The translations under genes and the position numbers were made by a program. A stretch of DNA of 64,000 nt from assembly GCF_051014685.1 (NCBI RefSeq), contig NW_027478385.1:7750001-7814000 (forward strand). Direction: 5' to 3'. Numbering within the stretch: the first letter of the stretch is position 1; every line of letters starts with the position of its first letter. Below the pieces are notes generated by a model. The model ran no database searches. It saw only the letters and a program-made list of their open reading frames with translations, and was not told the DNA's origin. Shown here in pieces: positions 36,397 to 48,069 of this stretch. The stretch is from Ptiloglossa arizonensis. Its lineage: Eukaryota; Arthropoda; Insecta; Hymenoptera; Colletidae.

Positions 36397-37811
36397 AGGA
36401 ATTTTTGGGTTAGGTCAATCCGTTCGCGACATATGGGAGTTTGAAGCTTAGAAATGGTTGACAAGACAACAAATTTTTCGCACCTCTGCTGCTTCAAACG
36501 CTTAACCAGAATGGCCTAGGGGAAAAATACACGTACCGTTGTAATCGGGCGAGTTTCTACTTTCAAATGCAATAGGAATTTTTGGGTTAGGTCAATCCGT
36601 TCGCGACATATGGGAGTTTGAAGCTAAGAAATGGTTAAGAAGACAACAAATTTTTCGCAATTCTGCTGCTCCAAACGCTTAACCAGAATGGCCTAGAGAA
36701 AAAATGCACGTACCGTTGTAATCGGGCGAGTTTCTACTTTCAAATGCAATAGGAATTTTTGGGTTAGGTCAATCCGTTCGCGAGATATGGGAGTTTGAAG
36801 CTAAGAAATGGTTGAGAAGAGAACAAATTTTTCGCAATTCTGCTGCTCCAAACGCTTAACCAGAATGGCCTAGGGAAAAAATACACATACCGTTGTAATC
36901 GGGCGAGTTTCTACTTTCAAATGCAATAGGAATTTTTGGGTTAGGTCAGCCGTTCGCGAGATATGGGAGTTTGAAGACAAGAAATGGTTGAGAAGGCAAA
37001 AAATTGTTCGCACTTCTGCTGCTCCAAACGCTTAAGCAGAATGGGCTAGGGATAAAATACCCATACCGTTGTAATCGGACGAGTTTCTACTTTCAGTTAC
37101 AATAGGAATTTTTGGGTTAGGTCAATCCGTTCGCGAGATATGGGACTTTGAAAATAAGAAATGGTTGACAAGACAACAAATTTTTCGCACTTCTGCTGCT
37201 CCAAACGCTTAACCAGAATGCCATAGGGGAAAAATACACATACCGTTGTAATCGGGCGAGTTTCTACTTTCAAATGCAATAGGAATTTTTGGGTTAGGAC
37301 AATCCGTTCGCGAGATATGAGAGTTTGAAGCTAAGAAATGGTTGAGAAGAGAACAAATTTTTCGCACCTCTGCTGCTTCAAACGCTTAACCAGAATGGCC
37401 TAGGGGAAAAATACACGTACCGTTGTAATCGGGCGAGTTTCTACTTTCAAATGCAATAGGAATTTTTGGGTTAGGTCAATCCGTTCGCGACATATGGGAG
37501 TTTGAAGCTAAGAAATGGTTGAGAGGACAACAAATTTTTCGCAATTCTGCTGCTCCAAACGCTTAACCAGAATGGCCTAGAGAAAAAATGCACGTACCCT
37601 TGTAATCGGGCGAGTTTCTACTTTCAAATGCAATAGGAATTTTTGGGTTAGGTCAATCCGTTCGCGAGATATGGGAGTTTGAAGCTAAGAAATGGTTGAG
37701 AAGAGAACAAATTTTTCGCAATTCTGCTGCTCCAAACGCTTAACCAGAATGGCCTAGGGAAAAAATACACATACCGTTGTAATCGGGCGAGTTTCTACTT
37801 TCAAATGCAAT
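36397..37811 (+). repeat. P/T-type monomers outside the 7-mer HOR
   Basis: These monomers carry GCGACATATGG (CGAC in place of CGAG), GAAGCTTAG, CTGCTTCAAACG, GGACAATCC and GCCATAGGGG (near 37,221), and one (36,928-37,103) carries GGGCTAGGGATAAAAT. With flanking monomers from 35,690 to 37,918 they match 52,138-54,366 at an offset of 16,448 bp; part also matches 60.4-61.4 kb. They are the link between the HOR core and the right edge. Confidence 0.75.
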
Positions 37812-37987
37812 AGGAATTTTTGGGTTAGGTCAGCCGTTCGCGAGATATGGGAGTTTGAAGACAAGAAATGGTTGAGAAGGCAAAAAATTTTTCGCACTTC
37901 TGCTGCTCCAAACGCTTAACCAGAATGGCCTAGGGAAAAAATACCCATACCGTTTTAATCGGGCGAGTTTCTACTTTCAAATGCAAT
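37812..37987 (+). repeat. Hybrid monomer Q-like/A (176 bp)
   Basis: The 5' part is Q-like (GGTCAGCCG, GAAGACAAG, AGAAGGCAAAAAA). The 3' part is type A (CTTAACCAGAATGGCCTAGG, ATACCCATACCGTTTTAATC). It is followed directly by B at 37,988. The counterpart at 54.26-54.43 kb stays Q-like (CTTAAGCAGAATGGGCTAGG). The change lies close to 37,919. Confidence 0.8.
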
Positions 37988-39402
37988 AGGAATTTTTGTG
38001 TTAAGTCAATCCGTTCGCGAGATATGGGACTTTGAATCTAGGAAATGGTTGACAAGACAACAAATTTTTCGCAATTCAGCTGCTCCAATCGCCTAATCAG
38101 AATGGCCTAGGGGAAAAATACACGTACCGTTGTAATCGGGCGAGTTTCTACTTTCAAATGCAATAGGAATTTTTGGGTTATGTCAATCCGTTCGCGAGAT
38201 ATGGGAGTTTGAAGCTAAGAAGTGGTTGAGAAGACAACAAATTTTTCGCACCTCTGCTGCTCCAAACGTATAACCAGAATGGCCTAGGGAAAAATACACA
38301 TACCGTTGTAATCGGGCGAGTTTCTACTTTCATACGCAGCAGGAATTTTTGGGTTTGGTCAATCCGTTCGCGAGGTATGGGAGTTTGAAGCCAAGAAATG
38401 GTTGAGAAGGCAAAAAATTTTTCGCAATTCTGCTGCTCCAAACGCTTAACCAGAATGGCCCAGGGAAAAAATACACATACCGTTGTAATCGGGCGAGTTT
38501 CTACTTTCAGATGCAATAGGAATTTTTGGGATAGGTCAATCCGTTCGCGAGATATGAGAGTTTGAAGCTAAGAAATGGTTGAGAAGAGAACAAATTTTTC
38601 GCAATTCTGCTGCTCCAAACGCTTAACCAGAATGGCCTAGGGAAAAAATACACATACCGTTGTAATCGGGCGAGATTCTACTTTCAAATGCAATAGGAAT
38701 TTTTGGGTTAGGTCGATCCGTTCGCGAGATATGGGACTTTGAAGATAAGAAATGGTTGACAAGACAACAAATCTTTCGCACTTCTGCTGCTCCAATCGCT
38801 TAACCAGAATGGCCTAGGGGAAAAATACCCGTACCGTTGTAATCGGACGAGCTTCTACTTTCAGTTACAATAGGAATTTTTGGGATAGGTCAATCCGTTC
38901 GCGAGATATGGAACTTTGAAGCTAAGAAATGGTTGACAAGACAACCAATTTTTCGCACTTCTGCTGCTCCAATCGCTTAACCAGAATGGCCTAGGGGAAG
39001 AATACCCGTACCGTTGTAATCGGGCGAGTTTCGACTTTCAGATGCAATAGGAATTTTTGGGTTAGGTCAATCCGTTCGCGAGATATGAGAGTTTGAAGCT
39101 AAGAAATGGTTGAGAAGAGAACAAATTTTTCGCAATTCTGCTGCTCCAAACGCTTAACCAGAATGGCCTAGAGAAAAAATGCACGTACCGTTGTGATCGG
39201 GCGAGTTTCTACTTTCAAATGCAATAGGAATTTTTGGGTTAGGTCTATCGGTTCGCGAGATATGGGAGTTTGAAGCAAAGAAATGGTTGAGAAGAGAAAA
39301 AATTTTTCGCAATTCTGCTGCTCCAAACGCTTAACCAGAATGGCCTAAGGAAAAAATACACATACCTTTGTAATCGGGCGAGTTTCTACTTTCAAATGCA
39401 AT
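37988..39402 (+). repeat. Shortened unit B-H'-X-F''-K/D-E-F-G
   Basis: B (37,988) is followed directly by H' (38,165) without C' and K, then X (38,341), F'' (38,518), a K/D hybrid (38,695), E (38,872), F (39,049) and G (39,226). It joins the start of the 10-mer block to the end of the 7-mer. E has a private ACAACCAATTTTT near 38,942. Confidence 0.82.
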
Positions 39403-41700
39403 AGGAATTTTTGGGTTAGGTCAATCCGTTCGCGAGATGTGGGAGTTTGAAGACAAGAAATGGTTGAGAAGACAACAAATTTTTCGCACTTCTGCTGCTC
39501 CAAACGCTTAACCAGAATGGCCTAGGGAAAAAATACCCATACCGTTTTAATCGGGCGAGTTTCTACTTTCAAATGCAATAGGAATTTTTGTGTTAAGTCA
39601 ATCCGTTCGCGAGATATGGGACTTTGAATCTAGGAAATGGTTGACAAGACAACAAATTTTTCGCACTTCTGCTGCTCCAATCGCTTAACCAGAATGGCCT
39701 AGGGGAAAAATACACGTACCGTTGTAATCGGGCGAGTTTCTACTTTCAAATGCAATAGGAATTTTTGGGTTATGTCAATCCGTTCGCGAGATATGGGAGT
39801 TTGAAGCTAAGAAGTGGTTGAGAAGACAACAAATTTTTCGCACCTCTGCTGCTCCAAACGTATAACCAGAATGGCCTAGGGAAAAATACACATACCGTTG
39901 TAATCGGGCGAGTTTCTACTTTCATACGCAGCAGGAATTTTTGGGTTTGGTCAATCCGTTCGCGAGGTATGGGAGTTTGAAGCCAAGAAATGGTTGAGAA
40001 GGCAAAAAATTTTTCGCAATTCTGCTGCTCCAAACGCTTAACCAGAATGGCCCAGGGAAAAAATACACATACCGTTGTAATCGGGCGAGTTTCTACTTTC
40101 AGATGCAATAGGAATTTTTGTGATAGGTCAATCCGTTCGCGAGATATGAGAGTTTGAAGCTAAGAAATGGTTGAGAAGAGAACAAATTTTTCGCAATTCT
40201 GCTGCTCCAAACGCTTAACCAGAATGGCCTAGGGAAAAAATACACATACCGTTGTAATCGGGCGAGATTCTACTTTCAAATGCAATAGGAATTTTTGGGT
40301 TAGGTTAGCCGTTCGCGAGATATGGGAGTTTGAAGACAAGAAATGGTTGAGAAGGCAAAAAATTTTTCGCACTTCTGCGGCTCCAAACGCTTAAGCAGAA
40401 TGGGCTAGGTATAAAGTACCCATACCGTTGTAATCGGACGAGTTTCTACTTTCAGTTACAATAGGAATTTTTGGGTTAGGTCAATCCGTTCGCGAGATAT
40501 GGGACTTTGAAAATAAGAAATGGTTGACAAGACAACAAATTTTTCGCACTTCTGCTGCTTCAAACGCTTAACCAGAATGGCCTAGGGGAAAAATACACGT
40601 ACCGTTGTAATCGGGCGAGTTTCTACTTTCAAATGCAATAGGAATTTTTGTGTTAAGTCAATCCGTTCGCGAGATATGGGACTTTGAATCTAGGAAATGG
40701 TTGACAAGACAACAAATTTTTCGCACTTCAGCTGCTCCAATCGCCTAATCAGAATGGCCTAGGGGAAAAATACACGTACCGTTGTAATCGGGCGAGTTTC
40801 TACTTTCAAATGTAATAGGAATTTTTGGGTTAGGTCAATCCGTTCGCGAGATATGGGAGTTTGAAGCTAAGAACTGGTTAAGGAGACAACAAATTTTTCG
40901 CACTTCTGCTGCTCCAATCGCTTAACCAGAATGGCCTAGGGGCAAAATACACGTACCGTTGTAATCGGGCGAGTTTCTACTTTCAAATGCAATAGGAATT
41001 TTTGGTTAGGTCGATCCGTTCGCGAGATATGGGACTTTGAAGATAAGAAATGGTTGACAAGACAACAAATCTTTCGCACTTCTGCTGCTCCAATCGCTTA
41101 ACCAGAATGGCCTAGGGGAAAAATACCCGTACCGTTGTAATCGGACGAGCTTCTACTTTCAGTTACAATAGGAATTTTTGGGATAGGTCAATCCGTTCGC
41201 GAGATATGGAACTTTGAAGCTAAGAAATGGTTGACAAGACAACAAATTTTTCGCACTTCTGCTGCTCCAATCGCTTAACCAGAATGGCCTAGGGGAAGAA
41301 TACCCGTACCGTTGTAATCGGGCGAGTTTCGACTTTCAGATGCAATAGGAATTTTTGGGTTAGGTCAATCCGTTCGCGAGATATGAGAGTTTGAAGCTAA
41401 GAAATGGTTGAGAAGAGAACAAATTTTTCGCAATTCTGCTGCTCCAAACGCTTAACCAGAATGGCCTAGAGAAAAAATGCACGTACCGTTGTGATCGGGC
41501 GAGTTTCTACTTTCAAATGCAATAGGAATTTTTGGGTTAGGTCTATCGGTTCGCGAGATATGGGAGTTTGAAGCAAAGAAATGGTTGAGAAGAGAAAAAA
41601 TTTTTCGCAATTCTGCTGCTCCAAACGCTTAACCAGAATGGCCTAAGGAAAAAATACACATACCTTTGTAATCGGGCGAGTTTCTACTTTCAAATGCAAT
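39403..41700 (+). repeat. 13-monomer mosaic unit (2,298 bp)
   Basis: The order is A, B/K hybrid (39,580), H', X, F'', Q, S, B, C', K/D (40,994), E, F, G (41,524). The B/K hybrid has GAATCTAGG in its 5' half but CTTCTGCTG and CGCTTAACC in its 3' half, so C' is skipped. S at 40,463 passes straight to B at 40,640 without P and A. The K/D monomer has lost one G (TTTTTGGTTAGG). C' ends AATGTAATAGG. Confidence 0.83.
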
Positions 41701-43468
41701 AGGAATTTTTGGGTTAGGTCAATCCGTTCGCGAGATGTGGGAGTTTGAAGACAAGAAATGGTTGAGAAGACAACAAATTTTTCGCACTTCTGCTGCTCCA
41801 AACGCTTAACCAGAATGGCCTAGGGAAAAAATACCCATACCGTTTTAATCGGGCGAGTTTCTACTTTCAAATGCAATAGGAATTTTTGTGTTAAGTCAAT
41901 CCGTTCGCGAGATATGGGACTTTGAATCTAGGAAATGGTTGACAAGACAACAAATTTTTCGCACTTCAGCTGCTCCAATCGCCTAATCAGAATGGCCTAG
42001 GGGAAAAATACACGTACCGTTGTAATCGGGCGAGTTTCTACTTTCAAATGCAATAGGAATTTTTGGGTTAGGTCAATCCGTTCGCGAGATATGGGAGTTT
42101 GAAGCTAAGAACTGGTTAAGGAGACAACAAATTTTTCGCACTTCTGCTGCTCCAATCGCTTAACCAGAATGGCCTAGGGGCAAAATACACGTACCGTTGT
42201 AATCGGGCGAGTTTCTACTTTCAAATGCAATAGGAATTTTTGGGTTAGGTCGATCCGTTCGCGAGATATGGGACTTTGAAGATAAGAAATGGTTGACAAG
42301 ACAACAAATCTTTCGCACTTCTGCTGCTCCAATCGCTTAACCAGAATGGCCTAGGGGAAAAATACACGTACCGTTGTAATCGGGCGAGTTTCTACTTTCA
42401 AATGCAATAGGAATTTTTGGGTTATGTCAATCCGTTCGCGAGATATGGGAGTTTGAAGCTAAGAAGTGGTTGAGAAGACAACAAATTTTTCGCACCTCTG
42501 CTGCTCCAAACGTATAACCAGAATGGCCTAGGGAAAAATACACATACCGTTGTAATCGGGCGAGTTTCTACTTTCATACGCAGCAGGAATTTTTGGGTTT
42601 GGTCAATCCGTTCGCGAGGTATGGGAGTTTGAAGCCAAGAAATGGTTGAGAAGGCAAAAAATTTTTCGCAATTCTGCTGCTCCAAACGCTTAACCAGAAT
42701 GGCCCAGGGAAAAAATACACATACCGTTGTAATCGGGCGAGTTTCTACTTTCAGATGCAATAGGAATTTTTGTGATAGGTCAATCCGTTCGCGAGATATG
42801 AGAGTTTGAAGCTAAGAAATGGTTGAGAAGAGAACAAATTTTTCGCAATTCTGCTGCTCCAAACGCTTAACCAGAATGGCCTAGGGAAAAAATACACATA
42901 CCGTTGTAATCGGGCGAGATTCTACTTTCAAATGCAATAGGAATTTTTGGGTTAGGTTAGCCGTTCGCGAGATATGGGAGTTTGAAGACAAGAAATGGTT
43001 GAGAAGGCAAAAAATTTTTCGCACTTCTGCGGCTCCAAACGCTTAAGCAGAATGGGCTAGGTATAAAGTACCCATACCGTTGTAATCGGACGAGTTTCTA
43101 CTTTCAGTTACAATAGGAATTTTTGGGTTAGGTCAATCCGTTCGCGAGATATGGGACTTTGAAAATAAGAAATGGTTGACAAGACAACAAATTTTTCGCA
43201 CTTCTGCTGCTTCAAACGCTTAACCAGAATGGCCTAGGGGAAAAATACACGTACCGTTGTAATCGGGCGAGTTTCTACTTTCAAATCCAATAGGAATTTT
43301 TGGGTTAGGTCAATCCGTTCGCGACATATGGGAGTTTGAAGCTAAGAAATGGTTAAGAAGACAACAAATTTTTCGCAATTCTGCTGCTCCAAACGCTTAA
43401 CCAGAATGGCCTAGAGAAAAAATGCACGTACCGTTGTAATCGGGCGAGTTTCTACTTTCAAATGCAAT
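41701..43468 (+). repeat. 10-mer block copy (1,768 bp)
   Basis: Same ten types, order and length as 28,259-30,026, including GGTTAGCCG in Q and TGTGATAGG in F''. One private base is seen in the S monomer end (AAATCCAATAGG near 43,284). With the next 7-mer it is the second copy of the 3,007-bp 17-mer. Confidence 0.88.
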
Positions 43469-44707
43469 AGGAATTTTTGGGTTAGGTCAATCCGTTCGCG
43501 AGATGTGGGAGTTTGAAGACAAGAAATGGTTGAGAAGACAACAAATTTTTCGCACTTCTGCTGCTCCAAACGCTTAACCAGAATGGCCTAGGGAAAAAAT
43601 ACCCATACCGTTTTAATCGGGCGAGTTTCTACTTTCAAATGCAATAGGAATTTTTGTGTTAAGTCAATCCGTTCGCGAGATATGGGACTTTGAATCTAGG
43701 AAATGGTTGACAAGACAACAAATTTTTCGCACTTCAGCTGCTCCAATCGCCTAATCAGAATGGCCTAGGGGAAAAATACACGTACCGTTGTAATCGGGCG
43801 AGTTTCTACTTTCAAATGCAATAGGAATTTTTGGGTTAGGTCAATCCGTTCGCGAGATATGGGAGTTTGAAGCTAAGAACTGGTTGAGGAGACAACAAAT
43901 ATTTCGCACTTCTGCTGCTCCAATCGCTTAACCAGAATGGCCTAGGGGCAAAATACTCGTACCGTTGTAATCGGGCGAGTTTCTACTTTCAAATGCAATA
44001 GGAATTTTTGGGTTAGGTCAATCCGTTCGCGAGATATGGGACTTTGAAGCTAAGAAATGGTTGACAAGACAACAAATTTTACGCACTTCTGCTGCTCCAA
44101 TCGCTTAACCAGAATGGCCTAGGGGAAAAATACCCGTACCGTTGTAATCGGACGAGCTTCTACTTTCAGTTACAATAGGAATTTTTGGGTTAGGTCAATC
44201 CGTTCGCGAGATATGGAACTTTGAAGCTAAGAAATGGTTGACAAGACAACAAATTTTTCGCACTTCTGCTGCTCCAATCGCTTAACCAGAATGGCCTAGG
44301 GGAAGAATACCCGTACCGTTGTAATCGGGCGAGTTTCGACTTTCAGATGCAATAGGAATTTTTGGGTTAGGTCAATCCGTTCGCGAGATATGAGAGTTTG
44401 AAGCTAAGAAATGGTTGAGAAGAGAACAAATTTTTCGCAATTCTGCTGCTCCAAACGCTTAACCAGAATGGCCTAGAGAAAAAATGCACGTACCGTTGTG
44501 ATCGGGCGAGTTTCTACTTTCAAATGCAATAGGAATTTTTGGGTTAGGTCTATCGGTTCGCGAGATATGGGAGTTTGAAGCAAAGAAATGGTTGAGAAGA
44601 GAAAAAATTTTTCGCAATTCTGCTGCTCCAAACGCTTAACCAGAATGGCCTAAGGAAAAAATACACATACCTTTGTAATCGGGCGAGTTTCTACTTTCAA
44701 ATGCAAT
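43469..44707 (+). repeat. 7-mer HOR copy (1,239 bp)
   Basis: A to G are complete, with C carrying AAATATTTCGC and TACTCG, and D carrying ATTTTACGCACTTCTG. It is the first of four consecutive HOR units (7+7+6+6 monomers, to 48,069) and looks the same as the next unit at every diagnostic site I compared. Confidence 0.92.
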
Positions 44708-45946
44708 AGGAATTTTTGGGTTAGGTCAATCCGTTCGCGAGATGTGGGAGTTTGAAGACAAGAAATGGTTGAGAAGACAACAAATTTTTCGCACTTCTGC
44801 TGCTCCAAACGCTTAACCAGAATGGCCTAGGGAAAAAATACCCATACCGTTTTAATCGGGCGAGTTTCTACTTTCAAATGCAATAGGAATTTTTGTGTTA
44901 AGTCAATCCGTTCGCGAGATATGGGACTTTGAATCTAGGAAATGGTTGACAAGACAACAAATTTTTCGCACTTCAGCTGCTCCAATCGCCTAATCAGAAT
45001 GGCCTAGGGGAAAAATACACGTACCGTTGTAATCGGGCGAGTTTCTACTTTCAAATGCAATAGGAATTTTTGGGTTAGGTCAATCCGTTCGCGAGATATG
45101 GGAGTTTGAAGCTAAGAACTGGTTGAGGAGACAACAAATATTTCGCACTTCTGCTGCTCCAATCGCTTAACCAGAATGGCCTAGGGGCAAAATACTCGTA
45201 CCGTTGTAATCGGGCGAGTTTCTACTTTCAAATGCAATAGGAATTTTTGGGTTAGGTCAATCCGTTCGCGAGATATGGGACTTTGAAGCTAAGAAATGGT
45301 TGACAAGACAACAAATTTTACGCACTTCTGCTGCTCCAATCGCTTAACCAGAATGGCCTAGGGGAAAAATACCCGTACCGTTGTAATCGGACGAGCTTCT
45401 ACTTTCAGTTACAATAGGAATTTTTGGGTTAGGTCAATCCGTTCGCGAGATATGGAACTTTGAAGCTAAGAAATGGTTGACAAGACAACAAATTTTTCGC
45501 ACTTCTGCTGCTCCAATCGCTTAACCAGAATGGCCTAGGGGAAGAATACCCGTACCGTTGTAATCGGGCGAGTTTCGACTTTCAGATGCAATAGGAATTT
45601 TTGGGTTAGGTCAATCCGTTCGCGAGATATGAGAGTTTGAAGCTAAGAAATGGTTGAGAAGAGAACAAATTTTTCGCAATTCTGCTGCTCCAAACGCTTA
45701 ACCAGAATGGCCTAGAGAAAAAATGCACGTACCGTTGTGATCGGGCGAGTTTCTACTTTCAAATGCAATAGGAATTTTTGGGTTAGGTCTATCGGTTCGC
45801 GAGATATGGGAGTTTGAAGCAAAGAAATGGTTGAGAAGAGAAAAAATTTTTCGCAATTCTGCTGCTCCAAACGCTTAACCAGAATGGCCTAAGGAAAAAA
45901 TACACATACCTTTGTAATCGGGCGAGTTTCTACTTTCAAATGCAAT
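44708..45946 (+). repeat. 7-mer HOR copy, best reference unit (1,239 bp)
   Basis: Complete A (44,708), B (44,885), C (45,062), D (45,239), E (45,416), F (45,593), G (45,770). It is flanked by G on the left and A on the right, so it is a clean tandem unit with no hybrid monomer and is used as the reference for type letters. No difference from 43,469-44,707 was noticed. Confidence 0.93.
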
Positions 45947-47008
45947 AGGAATTTTTGGGTTAGGTCAATCCGTTCGCGAGATGTGGGAGTTTGAAGACAA
46001 GAAATGGTTGAGAAGACAACAAATTTTTCGCACTTCTGCTGCTCCAAACGCTTAACCAGAATGGCCTAGGGAAAAAATACCCATACCGTTTTAATCGGGC
46101 GAGTTTCTACTTTCAAATGCAATAGGAATTTTTGTGTTAAGTCAATCCGTTCGCGAGATATGGGACTTTGAATCTAGGAAATGGTTGACAAGACAACAAA
46201 TTTTTCGCACTTCAGCTGCTCCAATCGCCTAATCAGAATGGCCTAGGGGAAAAATACACGTACCGTTGTAATCGGGCGAGTTTCTACTTTCAAATGCAAT
46301 AGGAATTTTTGGGTTAGGTCAATCCGTTCGCGAGATATGGGAGTTTGAAGCTAAGAACTGGTTGAGGAGACAACAAATATTTCGCACTTCTGCTGCTCCA
46401 ATCGCTTAACCAGAATGGCCTAGGGGCAAAATACTCGTACCGTTGTAATCGGGCGAGTTTCTACTTTCAAATGCAATAGGAATTTTTGGGTTAGGTCAAT
46501 CCGTTCGCGAGATATGGGACTTTGAAGCTAAGAAATGGTTGACAAGACAACAAATTTTACGCACTTCTGCTGCTCCAATCGCTTAACCAGAATGGCCTAG
46601 GGGAAAAATACCCGTACCGTTGTAATCGGGCGAGTTTCGACTTTCAGATGCAATAGGAATTTTTGGGTTAGGTCAATCCGTTCGCGAGATATGAGAGTTT
46701 GAAGCTAAGAAATGGTTGAGAAGAGAACAAATTTTTCGCAATTCTGCTGCTCCAAACGCTTAACCAGAATGGCCTAGAGAAAAAATGCACGTACCGTTGT
46801 GATCGGGCGAGTTTCTACTTTCAAATGCAATAGGAATTTTTGGGTTAGGTCTATCGGTTCGCGAGATATGGGAGTTTGAAGCAAAGAAATGGTTGAGAAG
46901 AGAAAAAATTTTTCGCAATTCTGCTGCTCCAAACGCTTAACCAGAATGGCCTAAGGAAAAAATACACATACCTTTGTAATCGGGCGAGTTTCTACTTTCA
47001 AATGCAAT
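45947..47008 (+). repeat. 6-mer HOR deletion derivative with D/E hybrid (1,062 bp)
   Basis: A, B, C, a D/E hybrid at 46,478, then F and G. The hybrid has D markers up to GGGGAAAAAT (ATTTTACGC near 46,555) and E markers from CGGGCGAGTTTCGAC on. The switch is confined to the 24 bp between 46,606 and 46,630. The unit is exactly 6 x 177 bp, one monomer shorter than its neighbours. Confidence 0.92.
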
Positions 47009-48069
47009 AGGAATTTTTGGGTTAGGTCAATCCGTTCGCGAGATGTGGGAGTTTGAAGACAAGAAATGGTTGAGAAGACAACAAATTTTTCGCACTTCTG
47101 CTGCTCCAAACGCTTAACCAGAATGGCCTAGGGAAAAAATACCCATACCGTTTTAATCGGGCGAGTTTCTACTTTCAAATGCAATAGGAATTTTTGTGTT
47201 AAGTCAATCCGTTCGCGAGATATGGGACTTTGAATCTAGGAAATGGTTGACAAGACAACAAATTTTTCGCACTTCAGCTGCTCCAATCGCCTAATCAGAA
47301 TGGCCTAGGGGAAAAATACACGTACCGTTGTAATCGGGCGAGTTTCTACTTTCAAATGCAATAGGAATTTTTGGTTAGGTCAATCCGTTCGCGAGATATG
47401 GGAGTTTGAAGCTAAGAACTGGTTGAGGAGACAACAAATATTTCGCACTTCTGCTGCTCCAATCGCTTAACCAGAATGGCCTAGGGGCAAAATACTCGTA
47501 CCGTTGTAATCGGGCGAGTTTCTACTTTCAAATGCAATAGGAATTTTTGGGTTAGGTCAATCCGTTCGCGAGATATGGGACTTTGAAGCTAAGAAATGGT
47601 TGACAAGACAACAAATTTTACGCACTTCTGCTGCTCCAATCGCTTAACCAGAATGGCCTAGGGGAAAAATACCCGTACCGTTGTAATCGGACGAGCTTCT
47701 ACTTTCAGTTACAATAGGAATTTTTGGGTTAGGTCAATCCGTTCGCGAGATATGGAACTTTGAAGCTAAGAAATGGTTGACAAGACAACAAATTTTTCGC
47801 ACTTCTGCTGCTCCAATCGCTTAACCAGAATGGCCTAGGGGAAGAATACCCGTACCGTTGTAATCGGGCGAGTTTCGACTTTCAGATGCAATAGGAATTT
47901 TTGGGTTAGGTCAATCCGTTCGCGAGATATGAGAGTTTGAAGCTAAGAAATGGTTGAGAAGAGAACAAATTTTTCGCAATTCTGCTGCTCCAAACGCTTA
48001 ACCAGAATGGCCTAGAGAAAAAATGCACGTACCGTTGTGATCGGGCGAGTTTCTACTTTCAAATGCAAT
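47009..48069 (+). repeat. HOR unit A-F lacking G (1,061 bp)
   Basis: A to F are in order, but F (47,893) is followed by B at 48,070, so G and the next A are missing. C has lost one G (TTTTTGGTTAGG near 47,370), the same 1-bp change as in the K/D monomer at 40,994, which explains 6 x 177 - 1. This is the right end of the longest run of consecutive HOR units in the window. Confidence 0.88.
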
